A stretch of 64,000 bases of DNA, taken from Arthrobacter sp. 31Y. Lineage in GTDB: Bacteria; Actinomycetota; Actinomycetes; Actinomycetales; Micrococcaceae. The DNA lies in NCBI RefSeq assembly GCF_000526335.1, contig NZ_JAFW01000002.1:43479-107478 (forward strand). The letters run 5' to 3'. The position numbers were made by a program, and so were the translations under genes. Below are positions 25,667-34,768 of the stretch, in pieces (within the stretch, counting starts at the first letter, position 1; the number at the start of each line of letters is the position of its first letter). The notes below the pieces were generated by a model. The model ran no database searches and was not told the origin of the DNA. It saw nothing but the letters and a program-made list of their open reading frames with translations.

Positions 25667-26935
25667 TCAGGACTTGACCGTCGGTATTTTGTCTGCGAAG
25701 TTGCCCAGAATGTCCAAGGCCTTACTTCCCAACACCTGTCCCGCGTCGTCCCCGGCCCCAGCACCGCTCCCATCCGAAGACCGTCCGAACGTTCGCTTGA
25801 GGAAATCAACCTTCGCTTCTTCAGCAATCGTCGTGGTCTTAATGTCGGAGAGGAAGGGCCCGATGGCGCGCAACTCCAGCTCGGTGCGTTTGTAGTCGCG
25901 CGCGGTGGCCTGTGAGTGTTGGCCTCTTCGTATCAGAACCGTCGCCACGCCTCCCAAAGCCAAGGTCAGGGAGATTTTGAGAGCAATCCAGTTCCAATTG
26001 AATTCGCCCCGGACATCGAAGGTTGCGATCGCGACATAGATAAGCCAACCAACACCGATGAGCGCAACAACAACTCCAGCCCAGAACGAAACGTTGCCTG
26101 ACTTGCGTTCCGCATCCGACGACTTCTTGAACTCCTCAGCCAATATATGCCCAGTGGTCTGGCCGGCCGCCACGTCCGTCTGATCCCCAAGACTCCGGAT
26201 CCTCTTGAGGATCTCCGAGCCTTCCAAAGCGGTTGACTTCAAAGCCTCCACATGGGGTTTCGCCAATTCCCCGAAGTTCTCGCGCTGCGTCTTCAACCAA
26301 TTCGTGAATTCCGTGTTCCGTTCAGTCTGGGCCGATCTGAAAATCTCATCATGACCAGTCACCGCATCTTCAAGAATCCGCTTATCAGCCCTAATTGTGG
26401 TCTCGAGATCCACCAGGGACTGTTGCGCCGCTGAAACCTGCATCTCCAGCCCGCTGACTTGATTCTCCAACGCCGACGCATTCTCCCGCGCGGCAACGCG
26501 CTCCTCCTCCAAGAGCGCAAGCAGGCTTTGGTTGACCGATTGGTATGAGGACACCAATGACTCATACTCCTGCTTGGCTTGTCGAGCCAAGGCATTACTG
26601 GAGGCCTGCGGCCGATGCCAGCCGCCAGCGGTCTGAAGCCAAGACTCAGCATAGGAAACAGCTGAACTTTCATAACCCCCAGTGGGATTGCCCCGGTAGT
26701 TCTCCAGATAGTTCAAAACGTTCTGCCACACATCGTCAGCCATCCTCAGCTGATCGGGAACAAAAAAGCCCGGGTCCATGGTTCGGAACTTCTCAAGCTG
26801 AACGGCAATCCACCGCAACCTGGCAAACGCAACCGGTGCAGGATTCTCGAAAGTACCCTCAAACTCATCCAAAACCGCCTGCATCCGCACGGGCTTTTCC
26901 CACAGCGGGTGACTCTCAAACTCAGATGCTTCCAT
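25667..26935 (-). CDS. Coiled-coil protein with two membrane helices
   Basis: The start at 26935 (MEASEFESHPLWEKP) gives 422 residues. A helical N-domain is followed by a long coiled coil (LLALLEEERVAARENASAL, VSGLEMQVSAAQQSLVDLE). Two hydrophobic helices near 290-340 follow (FWAGVVVALIGVGWLIYVAI and ISLTLALGGVATVLI), then a charged C-terminal helix and a Gly-rich tail. No enzymatic motif is seen. The layout resembles membrane-tethered effectors or scaffold proteins; no family is recognised. It is convergent with the ParB-like gene. An accessory or defence role is possible but unsupported by any motif. Confidence 0.7.
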   Translation of the reverse strand: MEASEFESHPLWEKPVRMQAVLDEFEGTFENPAPVAFARLRWIAVQLEKFRTMDPGFFVPDQLRMADDVWQNVLNYLENYRGNPTGGYESSAVSYAESWLQTAGGWHRPQASSNALARQAKQEYESLVSSYQSVNQSLLALLEEERVAARENASALENQVSGLEMQVSAAQQSLVDLETTIRADKRILEDAVTGHDEIFRSAQTERNTEFTNWLKTQRENFGELAKPHVEALKSTALEGSEILKRIRSLGDQTDVAAGQTTGHILAEEFKKSSDAERKSGNVSFWAGVVVALIGVGWLIYVAIATFDVRGEFNWNWIALKISLTLALGGVATVLIRRGQHSQATARDYKRTELELRAIGPFLSDIKTTTIAEEAKVDFLKRTFGRSSDGSGAGAGDDAGQVLGSKALDILGNFADKIPTVKS

Positions 26936-26988
26936 AACCCCATCACTCTTACTTCGGTCCAATGGAGTCGAGACTAGCCGAAAGCCCA

Positions 26989-27252
26989 TCGCCGCTTGCC
27001 GCTGCCGTTAATTTCGTTGGTGTTTGTGTTTGGCCCCTCGCCCACAGGGGCACGGCAAAAGCTCAAACCCTTCGGGCTTTTCCCGCACCCAGGTGGACGA
27101 CGGGACCCAGCTGACCGCCTGCACACAGCCGCCAGGTCACCGCGCTGCTTTCGGCTCACCCTGTTCCTGCCGGCGGTTGTGCACAGCCTGGGCGTCGGGG
27201 TGGTCGGCACCGAAGGGTGCCGCTGTCCTCACCAAAAGGGATCAAGCCACCA
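26989..27252. repeat. 264-base direct repeat, copy 1
   Basis: Identical over its length to 27323-27586 (offset 334). It contains small hairpins such as GGCACC/GGGTGCC around GAA, and CCC/GGG inside AAAAG/CTTTT. Short frames in it (containing NPSGFSRTQVDDGTQL) are also faintly visible in the diverged copy at 11655-11791, but no start or ribosome site supports a protein. Confidence 0.9.
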
Positions 27253-27276
27253 CCCAAAGAAACACCGGCAAACAAA

Positions 27277-27341
27277 GCTGCCGCTTGCCGCTGCCGCTGC
27301 CGCTTGCCGCTGCCGCTTGCCGCTGCCGCTTGCCGCTGCCG
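27277..27341. repeat. TGCCGC-type microsatellite between the two repeat copies
   Basis: Four GCTTGCCGCTGCC units plus partial GCTGCC units form a continuous low-complexity tract that leads directly into copy 2. A short version also precedes copy 1, which suggests the duplication arose by recombination or slippage at this tract. Confidence 0.85.
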
Positions 27342-27586
27342 TTAATTTCGTTGGTGTTTGTGTTTGGCCCCTCGCCCACAGGGGCACGGCAAAAGCTCAA
27401 ACCCTTCGGGCTTTTCCCGCACCCAGGTGGACGACGGGACCCAGCTGACCGCCTGCACACAGCCGCCAGGTCACCGCGCTGCTTTCGGCTCACCCTGTTC
27501 CTGCCGGCGGTTGTGCACAGCCTGGGCGTCGGGGTGGTCGGCACCGAAGGGTGCCGCTGTCCTCACCAAAAGGGATCAAGCCACCA
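27323..27586. repeat. 264-base direct repeat, copy 2
   Basis: Identical to 26989-27252 until divergence at 27587. With the T-free leader that follows, the 26936-27798 interval (about 860 bases) carries no supported gene. It lies just ahead of the mobilisation operon, so oriT could lie in or near it; no nick-site motif was identified. Confidence 0.9.
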
Positions 27587-27612
27587 TCCAGAGGAATCAC
27601 GACACAAGGAAT

Positions 27613-27732
27613 CCAGCCGAGCCACAACAGAACAAGCAGAGGAGAGAACAAGGACAACAGGAGAGAGCAGAACGCACCCAAGGCCAAGACAAAAGAGACA
27701 GCAACGACAACAAAGGCCAAGACAGCAAAAGC
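27613..27732 (+). promoter_or_regulatory. 120-base stretch with no T, leader of the mobilisation operon
   Basis: From 27613 to 27732 the plus strand contains no T at all, only A, G and C rich in CAA, GGA and AAG. An RNA from it would be U-free and essentially unstructured. It ends about 70 bases before the first mobilisation gene. It may be an unstructured leader, a single-strand-prone or R-loop-prone region, or part of a transfer origin. Confidence 0.6.
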
Positions 27733-27798
27733 TACAAACAAGGACTCACACCTCTGGCACCAAGGTGCACTGCCCTGACAACTGTCCAAGCATCTGAC

Positions 27799-28578
27799 AT
27801 GCGTCCCCGATGGCGAAACCGAATAGATGGCATGGACCAAAACGCCCACGCCATCAGAAAATGCGGAAAATGCCATGGAAGCATTCCCGAATCGCGGGAC
27901 AAGCGAGCTGCCTACTGCAGCTCCACCTGCAGGGATGCCGCTGCCAAACGTCGCAGACGCGGCCAGCCCGTAGCCGATCCGATTTCGGCGGCCGAGGCGT
28001 TGGCGTTGATGGCCCGCATGGCCGGGTTGGAGGAGACGCTGCGGCAAACCTCAGCGGCCTTGGTTCGGGCGCGGGCGTCCCGGGACGAGTACAAGGCGCG
28101 GGTCCGGAAGCTGCAAGGAGCGGTCGAGGCCACGCGTAAGCACGCTGACTCGGTCGCCGCGGAACAGGCGGCAAAGACAGCCGCGTTGCGTGAAGAAGCT
28201 GTCGTGGTCCGGCAGCAACTGGCTAACGCTGTTGCCGTGCAGAAGGAACTGCCTGCGGCAAGGGAAGCGGCAACGGATGCTGAGAACGCGGCCGACTACC
28301 TGAGGCGCCTGGCCGAGGGCAACGCCGCCTACGGCCGCTTACGGGCCGAGTGCGAAGAACACAAGAAGTCACTTGAGGTCCACAAAGGCAAGGCGAAAGC
28401 GGACGCACTTCTCCAGCACGACTGGGACCGGCTGTGCCGCTGGTTCTACCAATCCTCCAAAGGACGGCCGGTCACCGAAAGCGAACGTCAGATCCTCACC
28501 CGGTGGGTCACCTGGCGCAGGGAACAAAACCAACAAAAGCAAGCCCAGCAGGCACGGAAGAAAGCAGGAAAGAAATGA
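27799..28578 (+). CDS. Zinc-finger coiled-coil mobilisation accessory protein
   Basis: Read from the ATG at 27799 (259 residues); an ATG at 27832 (MDQNAHAIRKC) is an alternative, and no clear ribosome site decides. Residues near the N-terminus hold KCGKC and YCSSTCRDA, a four-cysteine zinc knuckle, then KRRRRG. The remainder is a long Ala/Glu/Arg coiled coil ending in KKAGKK. Its stop overlaps the relaxase start as ATGA, indicating coupled translation. A DNA-binding relaxosome accessory role is inferred from position and form. Confidence 0.7.
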   Translation: MRPRWRNRIDGMDQNAHAIRKCGKCHGSIPESRDKRAAYCSSTCRDAAAKRRRRGQPVADPISAAEALALMARMAGLEETLRQTSAALVRARASRDEYKARVRKLQGAVEATRKHADSVAAEQAAKTAALREEAVVVRQQLANAVAVQKELPAAREAATDAENAADYLRRLAEGNAAYGRLRAECEEHKKSLEVHKGKAKADALLQHDWDRLCRWFYQSSKGRPVTESERQILTRWVTWRREQNQQKQAQQARKKAGKK

Positions 28579-31500
28579 CCGTCAGCATCGGACGAATCAA
28601 CATCGACTACTACCTCGAATCAGCGGCAGCCGGCGACGGCGCCCAGATAGGGACCCGGGACCTGACCGCCTACTACACAGAAACCCAGGCCCCACCGGGC
28701 CGGTGGCACGGCCGAGGCCTCGACGGCGTCGGACTCGGAGAGGGGCAGCAGGTCACCAAGTGGGAAGCGAAGAGCATTTACGAGGAGTTCAAACACCCCG
28801 AGACAGGGCAGGAACTCGGCGCCCGACCGATCAAGTCCACGAACGCCCCGGAAGGAGCCAAAACCCCGATGGGTGCGGAGGCCAAAACCGGGCGTGAAGC
28901 CGTCGCCGGCTTCGACCTGACGTTCAGCCCTCCCAAATCCGTCAGCATCCTCTGGGCCTTGGCGGACCCGAAAGTGCAGGCAGACCTCTACGAAGCCCAC
29001 CAACAAGCAGTCGCCGAATGCCTGGACTGGCTCGAACGCAACGCCATCCAAGCCCGCGCCGGTCACGCCGGCGTCGCGTGGGTCCCCGTGAAAGGTGCCA
29101 TCGCGTCCTTGTTTGATCACTGGGACTCCCGTGCCGGGGATCCGCAACTGCACACCCATGCCGTGATCGCCAACCGGGTCCAACGCACCAGTGACGGCAA
29201 GTGGGTAACCCTGGACTCCTACACCTTGCACCGTCACATCGTGGCGGTCTCGGAGAAGTACAACAGCATCCTCTTTGACCGGATCCACGAACGCACCGGA
29301 GCCGTCGCGGAACTACGTGACGGGATCGCCGGCATGACCGGGGCCAGCCTCGAAGACCTCGAAGAGCCCGGAACCGACCCGCACAATGCCCGGGCAGAAC
29401 TCGCCGGGATCCCCGATGGGTTGATCACCGAGTTCTCCACCCGTTCCCTGGACATCGAGGCCCGCACCGACGAACTGATCACAGCGTGGGAGGAACAGTA
29501 CGGACGCAGGCCATCCCCGGCAATGATTCTGAGACTGCGGGGTGAAGCGACCCTGGCCACCAGGAAAGCCAAAAAACCGGCCACGGAGTCCTTGCCGGAG
29601 AAAATGATCGGCTGGCGCGAACGGGCCCTGGCTACCGGGTACGCCCCTGCCACCGTGATCAGGGACGCTATCGGGCACGACACGGCCGTGGTGTCCAACG
29701 GCGATATCGCCGCCGACGTCGTGGACCTGTTGGGCAGTTTCGCCCTCCATGACGCAGGGACGCGGCGGACCACGTTCACGCGGGCGAACCTCATCGCCGC
29801 CACCGAACGACTTCTGCGCGGCATCCGCATGGGAACAGCATCGGATCGAGAGCAACTGGTGGACCGCATCGTCGAAAGCGCTGCCGGACAAGCCGAGGCT
29901 CTGAGTCCGGAACGGATGGGCACACCCGAAACGGAGAACCCGTTCCTCACCGTGCGGGGACGCAGCGCCTTTGAGCACGAGGAAACCAAGCGGTACACCA
30001 CCACCCAGATCCTTGATGACGAAGCATTCCTCATCAACCGAGCCACCACCGCAACCACCACGGGCATGGAAGAACACTCGACCGGTGTTGCCTTGGCAGC
30101 GGCCCGCACCCGGGAAGGGCACACCCTCAGCCCGGACCAGGTCCAGGCCGCGCAGAGGGTGCTGACCAGCGGCAAAGCGATCGACGCGATCATCGGCCCC
30201 GCCGGCACCGGCAAAACCACCACCATGAAGGCCGTCAGGGACCTCTGGGAAGACGCCAACGGGCAAGGCTCCGTGGTCGGTCTGGCCCCTTCAGCGGTTG
30301 CCGCGGCCGTCCTCGGAGAAGAAATTGACGCGGCGACGGACAACGTCGCCAAGTGGTTGTACGAATCCGTAGGGGATGGTGCCGCACGCAGGGCGTTGAC
30401 GATCAGCAAACTCGAAACCGAATTAGCCAACTGCGAAGGCATGTTCAGGCAAGCCCCTTCCCGCAGCGGGGCAAGGGCACGGGCTAAGACCCGTGTCAAC
30501 GCCGCCGCTGCTAGGCTCGCCGCCCAATACGCCGAACAAGCCAAATACCGGATGCGGCCCGGACAGCTGGTCATCCTGGACGAAGCCTCCATGATTGGCA
30601 CGGCCGCCGCGGCGGAACTCACCCGCCAAGCCGACACAGCCGGCGCGAAACTCCTGTTCGTCGGTGACCCGGCTCAGATCGACGCCGTCGAAGCAGGAGG
30701 CTTCCTGGGCTGGCTAGAGCGCAACACCGACGCCCCAGTCCTCAGCGTCATCTGGAGATTCAAGAACGAATGGGAAGGAGCCGCATCACTGCGTTTACGG
30801 GCTGGTGACGAAGACGTCCTCAAGGTCTACCAACAGCACGGCAGGATCCAAGACTGCCATGAAGGGACCGCCGCGGACTCGGCCTACCAAGCCTGGATGG
30901 CCGATACCGAAGAGGACATCACTGCGAGCCTGCTCATCGCAGGAGATAACGAGACAGTGAACGATCTGAACACCCGCGCCCAGCTCGACCTCGCCGCAGC
31001 AGGAAGGATCGACCTGAACACCACCACGCAACTGCGCTACGGAGTCGCCGGGATAGGGGATCTGGTCCTCGCCCGCAAAAACAACCGCAGACTGCGTGAC
31101 TCCGATGGACACTTCATCAAAAACGGCACCCGGCTGACCATCACCGGCATAGACCACCTCGGCTCCATCACCGCCAAACGCGCAGATACCGGAGCCACCA
31201 TCAGCCTGGATCTGGATTACCTTAAAGCCAACGTCGAACTCGGCTACGCCTGCACTGCCCACCGCTCCCAAGGCGTCACCGTCAACACCGCCCACACCGT
31301 CGTCGCCTCCGGACAGGCCAGGGAACTGTTCTACGTCGCCATGACCCGAGGCAAGAACGGAAACACCTGCTACGTCGACGTCCCCGACAACGACCAAGAT
31401 GACACCCCCGACCAGTGGGGCATGGTCAAACAGATCGTCCTCGAGAGCGCCCTTGCAGTCCTCAAAGGCGTCCTGGCCAACAAAACCCATGAGATGACGG

Positions 31501-32345
31501 CACACGAAGTACGCGACGCCGAACACGGACAAGCCAACGACTTCGCCCGGCTCATCTTCGAATACGACTACACCGCCGCCGCCGAGAAAACCCTGACACT
31601 GCTCGAATGGCTGGACAAGAACGTCAGCGCTGAACGGAAACAGGAAATCACCACCGACAAACTCTTCCCCGCCCTCATCCACGCCGGACCACCCACCGTG
31701 ATGCCACCGAACTTCGATCTTGAGGCAGCAACGATCAAAGACTTCCTGAAGGCATCCGCGAAAGAACCAACCGAAGGCGCCCTCGTCGGCGACATCGGAA
31801 CCATCACGACGTCATTCACCACGACCAGCGCTGAAGGGCAAAGACTCAAGAACGAGCTCGAAACCCGGATCCGGACCAGACTGAACCAACTCACCCCACC
31901 CCTGGACGGTGATGGCGCCCCGGACTGGGTCACCCAGCTCCGTGCCGAGTACCCGGACGCACCAAACCTCCCGTCCATCGTCCGCGCGGTGACGGCCTGG
32001 CGGGAAGTCTCCGGCCAACAAGATGCTCAAACCCCTTGGGGAGACCCACCAAAGACCACAGACAAAACAATGACCGGCTACTACGAGCTGGCAAGGAAAC
32101 ACCTGCCTCCGCGCCAGTACAACACGATCCCTGGCGAACCAGTTGACCTCTGGGCAAACATCGATGAAGACCTCGCTAAAATCCAACAACTCCAACAGGA
32201 ACTCGAAGACTTCGAGGAGGAACACGAACGCTTCCTCGACAGTTTCGACGAACCGCTCCCCGAGGGCTGGGAAGAAATACTGGCACCCCCGGCCCCAGCC
32301 GAGAACCAACACTCCAGCCCCGCAGACGCGGGCTGGGAACTTTGA
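28575..32345 (+). CDS. MobF-type conjugative relaxase/helicase (TrwC/TraA-like)
   Basis: This 1256-residue protein starts with MTVSIGRINIDYYL. The N-terminal TrwC relaxase domain has two N-terminal tyrosines (DYYL, TAYYTE), FDLTFSPPKSVSILWAL and the metal-binding motif DPQLHTHAVIANR (about 192). An SF1 RecD-like helicase follows: Walker A IIGPAGTGKTTT (about 538), Walker B LVILDEASMIG (about 665), LLFVGDPAQIDAV, and C-terminal YACTAHRSQGVTV and FYVAMTRGK. It nicks one strand at oriT and unwinds the plasmid for transfer. It is translationally coupled to the preceding zinc-finger gene. Confidence 0.95.
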   Translation: MTVSIGRINIDYYLESAAAGDGAQIGTRDLTAYYTETQAPPGRWHGRGLDGVGLGEGQQVTKWEAKSIYEEFKHPETGQELGARPIKSTNAPEGAKTPMGAEAKTGREAVAGFDLTFSPPKSVSILWALADPKVQADLYEAHQQAVAECLDWLERNAIQARAGHAGVAWVPVKGAIASLFDHWDSRAGDPQLHTHAVIANRVQRTSDGKWVTLDSYTLHRHIVAVSEKYNSILFDRIHERTGAVAELRDGIAGMTGASLEDLEEPGTDPHNARAELAGIPDGLITEFSTRSLDIEARTDELITAWEEQYGRRPSPAMILRLRGEATLATRKAKKPATESLPEKMIGWRERALATGYAPATVIRDAIGHDTAVVSNGDIAADVVDLLGSFALHDAGTRRTTFTRANLIAATERLLRGIRMGTASDREQLVDRIVESAAGQAEALSPERMGTPETENPFLTVRGRSAFEHEETKRYTTTQILDDEAFLINRATTATTTGMEEHSTGVALAAARTREGHTLSPDQVQAAQRVLTSGKAIDAIIGPAGTGKTTTMKAVRDLWEDANGQGSVVGLAPSAVAAAVLGEEIDAATDNVAKWLYESVGDGAARRALTISKLETELANCEGMFRQAPSRSGARARAKTRVNAAAARLAAQYAEQAKYRMRPGQLVILDEASMIGTAAAAELTRQADTAGAKLLFVGDPAQIDAVEAGGFLGWLERNTDAPVLSVIWRFKNEWEGAASLRLRAGDEDVLKVYQQHGRIQDCHEGTAADSAYQAWMADTEEDITASLLIAGDNETVNDLNTRAQLDLAAAGRIDLNTTTQLRYGVAGIGDLVLARKNNRRLRDSDGHFIKNGTRLTITGIDHLGSITAKRADTGATISLDLDYLKANVELGYACTAHRSQGVTVNTAHTVVASGQARELFYVAMTRGKNGNTCYVDVPDNDQDDTPDQWGMVKQIVLESALAVLKGVLANKTHEMTAHEVRDAEHGQANDFARLIFEYDYTAAAEKTLTLLEWLDKNVSAERKQEITTDKLFPALIHAGPPTVMPPNFDLEAATIKDFLKASAKEPTEGALVGDIGTITTSFTTTSAEGQRLKNELETRIRTRLNQLTPPLDGDGAPDWVTQLRAEYPDAPNLPSIVRAVTAWREVSGQQDAQTPWGDPPKTTDKTMTGYYELARKHLPPRQYNTIPGEPVDLWANIDEDLAKIQQLQQELEDFEEEHERFLDSFDEPLPEGWEEILAPPAPAENQHSSPADAGWEL

Positions 32346-32454
32346 ACCGTCCCGGACACCACGCAAGCCTCAAGCCCCGGGATCGCCTAGGACATAGGAC
32401 CCCACCGAAGCAAGGGCCCTTCGTGGTCCAACGGATCCTCCGGAGACACCTAGA

Positions 32455-32470
32455 GGGTGTCATGACACCC
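32455..32470. promoter_or_regulatory. Perfect 16-base palindrome GGGTGTCATGACACCC
   Basis: It is located 41 bases ahead of the RHH-like antitoxin/regulator start. Ribbon-helix-helix regulators commonly bind such dyads over their own promoters, so autoregulation is inferred. Confidence 0.6.
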
Positions 32471-32510
32471 CTGTAGAATGGGACTCAAGCACCTTGGAGG
32501 GAGGCCAACA

Positions 32511-33005
32511 ATGTCTGCAGGTACGCCCAGACGTTCGGTCCGTGTTGAGGACGAGCTATGGAACCAGGCGCACGCCAAAGCAGTCAGGGAAGGGACCACC
32601 GTCGCTGAACGCGTCCGCGCCGGACTTCGGGAGTACGTCCACGGACCAGAAACCAGGCACACCATCGAGGACTCGCTCGTCTACCTCGTCCCTGACTCCT
32701 TTGAAGACCTGAAAGGGCCGGCCTCCGGTGTTGTGGAACTGCCCATTCACCTGGACTGGGGACCCGTCCGTCGCTACGATGTCGGCGATGACGCCAGCTG
32801 CAGGACGCTCTATCAGTTGACGCTGCAGAACTCGGGATCCACCGAGGAGATGGCCTGGTTCCTCAACGCCGGCAGACTGCTGGCTTTGTGGCCTTCCATG
32901 AGGCTCCCGGGCCGCTGTCGGCAGCTATGGAACGACGCCTTTACCCAGCTGCCCGCACACCGCGAAAGCAAGGAACATCCCGCATGGACGACGCTCAACG
33001 CGTAG
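32511..33005 (+). CDS. Ribbon-helix-helix-type regulator/antitoxin partner of AbiEii
   Basis: The ATG at 32511 follows TTGGAGGGAGGCC. Residues 5-45 (RRSVRVEDELWNQAHAKAV, then TTVAERVRAGLREYV) fit an RHH DNA-binding domain. The remaining 120 residues are an unrecognised acidic domain with PIHLDWGPVRRYDVGDD. The 164-residue gene overlaps the downstream AbiEii-like gene by 22 bases, and a 16-base palindrome lies upstream. Together these suggest an autoregulated two-gene toxin-antitoxin or abortive-infection unit. It differs from classical AbiEi, which carries a winged helix. Confidence 0.7.
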   Translation: MSAGTPRRSVRVEDELWNQAHAKAVREGTTVAERVRAGLREYVHGPETRHTIEDSLVYLVPDSFEDLKGPASGVVELPIHLDWGPVRRYDVGDDASCRTLYQLTLQNSGSTEEMAWFLNAGRLLALWPSMRLPGRCRQLWNDAFTQLPAHRESKEHPAWTTLNA

Positions 33006-33706
33006 CAACAGAAATAGCCCTTACCGTTCTCGCCGCCGACGGGTTCATCCTCGCCGGTGGACAAGCCCTTGCCGAACACGGTGTCATCCACAGGATGTCT
33101 GATGACATTGACCTCTTCGCCCAATACCGCAGCCACACCCCGGAGACCTTCGCAGCCTCCGTGGACAAAATCACGGACGCGCTTACCGTAGCCGGGTACT
33201 CGGTGCAGGTCACCCGCCAATACGAGGAGTTCGCCAGCCTGACCGTGACCAAGGCTGAAACGGCCGTCGTGATTGATCTTGGCCTGGACTGGTGGGAGAA
33301 CAAACCTGCAATCGTGGACGTCGGACCAGTCCTGTCGCTGAAGGACTCAGTCGCATCGAAACTGCTCACTGTCTACTCCCGCGGCTACGCCCGTGACTAC
33401 CTCGACGCCTACTCCATCCTCAGCAGCAAACGATTCACCCCACGCCGGCTGATCGAGCTCTGCCAGCGTAGAGACCCGCACCTGGACCTTGAAATGTTGG
33501 CCTCGGCCATGACTGGCCACCGTGCACTGGCACCCACTGAGTTCACCAAATACGGGCTCCCCGAAGCTGACCTTCAAAAGCTGGATCGAACTCTCACCGG
33601 CTTCGCAACGACCATCCGGCAGCACGCATCCCGGACAGGATCGCCAGCAGAACCCGTGGACCTAACCGGACTGGGGATCCCCGGGACAGGCCCCGAACTC
33701 GCTTGA
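32984..33706 (+). CDS. AbiEii/AbiGii-family nucleotidyltransferase toxin-like protein
   Basis: This 240-residue protein has the nucleotidyltransferase signature FILAGGQALAEHG followed by MSDDIDLFAQ (the DxD metal motif), then AVVIDLGLDWW and VLSLKDSVASKLLTVYSRGYARDYLD, which contains the conserved K and RDYLD box of the AbiEii family. Such proteins modify tRNA or other targets with nucleotides and act as toxins in phage-defence pairs. AAGGAACATCCCGC precedes the ATG. The short overlap with the RHH gene shows coupling. Confidence 0.85.
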   Translation: MDDAQRVATEIALTVLAADGFILAGGQALAEHGVIHRMSDDIDLFAQYRSHTPETFAASVDKITDALTVAGYSVQVTRQYEEFASLTVTKAETAVVIDLGLDWWENKPAIVDVGPVLSLKDSVASKLLTVYSRGYARDYLDAYSILSSKRFTPRRLIELCQRRDPHLDLEMLASAMTGHRALAPTEFTKYGLPEADLQKLDRTLTGFATTIRQHASRTGSPAEPVDLTGLGIPGTGPELA

Positions 33707-33771
33707 AGAAGATGTTGCATGATCCGGACTTCTGGCCGGCGACGTTGCCAGATTCCTCCCGTTCCGGCTGT

Positions 33772-34293
33772 CTATAGAAGCGGCCCGTACCCGGCGTCCA
33801 AAGTCCCAGGAATCGCCAGACCGCTAACCGGTTCGCCCTGCAGGGGCGTGGATCGTCTTTTAGCTGCGCTGTCAGCGGAGCGAACCTCCCTGACCGCACC
33901 GTCAGGGACTTCCGATTCCCGGCGTTGCGGCACGTCAGGGAGCTCCATCCACGTGAAGCCACTGCCGATCTGGTGACAGGGAACGCCGTCAACCAGCATG
34001 GTCCTGCAATCGCTGCGGTAGTCCTCCTCCTCGTTGAACTCCTGCCAGACCTGCCGAGCAGAGTCATACTCAAACTTGAGGGAGTCGTTGAACTCTGCTT
34101 GTGTAGCTGCCAGACGCAGGCATTCGTCCTGGGAGAAGTACGGCTTCGCCCACCCGTTCCAACGTTCCGCTGGAACATAGGCCGCCGTGAAGATCTCTGA
34201 CGGTTTCTCGCCTCCGGACCAACTCACCTGTTGCGGATCCGCTGAAAGTCTCGGAGGCCGTTCTGACTGGAGGATGAGTGCAGGGTTCTTCAT
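33772..34293 (-). CDS. Hypothetical protein, 173 residues
   Basis: GAAGGAACAATCCC precedes the ATG at 34293. The product is acidic and hydrophilic, with several aromatic residues (EIFTAAYVPAERWNGWAKPY, RLAATQAEFNDSLKFEYD, HQIGSGFTWMELPDVPQ) and a polar tail. There is no membrane segment or known motif. It lies convergent to the AbiEii gene in the accessory island. Function unknown. Confidence 0.6.
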   Translation of the reverse strand: MKNPALILQSERPPRLSADPQQVSWSGGEKPSEIFTAAYVPAERWNGWAKPYFSQDECLRLAATQAEFNDSLKFEYDSARQVWQEFNEEEDYRSDCRTMLVDGVPCHQIGSGFTWMELPDVPQRRESEVPDGAVREVRSADSAAKRRSTPLQGEPVSGLAIPGTLDAGYGPLL

Positions 34294-34352
34294 GGGATTG
34301 TTCCTTCCATTGATTGGTCAAAGGAAGATTCGACCCAGAACCGGCAGGGTGC

Positions 34353-34682
34353 ATGTCAACACCGTTTCCGAGGTCACGCGTAGCTGAAGCAAAGGCGTCG
34401 GGGCGGAACTTGCTGAGAAGGCGTCAGACGCCAGCTGCGGTAATGCCGGCCCCTGAGGCTACGTCCACTCCTCGCGAACCTGGTCCGCTGACGCCTGAGC
34501 AACTGGCCGATCTGGAGGCGGCCAGGGTGGAACTGCGGCAGGCTATGGAAGAGTCTCAGGTGGCTTCGTTCCGTGCCTGTAGCCGGAACGGACGCCATTG
34601 GGCCGAGGACCCGGATGCTATGCGGGCCATGGCAGCCTCGTTCAGGAGCATCAAGGACTTCACGACTGATGAGTGCGACTAG
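34353..34682 (+). CDS. Hypothetical protein, 109 residues
   Basis: Read from MSTPFPRSRVAEAKAS at 34353 rather than the upstream start at 34314, because GGCAGGGTGC precedes it; both are possible. The first third is basic and disordered, the remainder helical (LTPEQLADLEAARVELRQAM, DAMRAMAASFRSIKDFT). No motif recognised. It is divergent from the 173-residue gene. Confidence is moderate because the N-terminal composition is weak. Confidence 0.5.
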   Translation: MSTPFPRSRVAEAKASGRNLLRRRQTPAAVMPAPEATSTPREPGPLTPEQLADLEAARVELRQAMEESQVASFRACSRNGRHWAEDPDAMRAMAASFRSIKDFTTDECD

Positions 34683-34768
34683 CGGGCTGGACCAGACATA
34701 GCAACGACGGGCACGGCAAAAGGGGCCGGCCTTCCGACCTGGCTATCCCTTGAAATGCCGTTAGCGCC

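Noticed and set aside
27024..27797. 257-codon frame across the duplicated repeats (NPSGFSRTQVDDG repeated twice)
   Set aside because: It runs through identical DNA repeats and the microsatellite, lacks a ribosome site and has no protein-like composition; better seen as a non-coding element.
29234..30637. 467-codon open frame antisense to the relaxase
   Set aside because: It is a shadow frame of a high-GC gene: Ser/Arg/Ala-rich filler without motifs, while the plus-strand frame carries clear relaxase and helicase domains.
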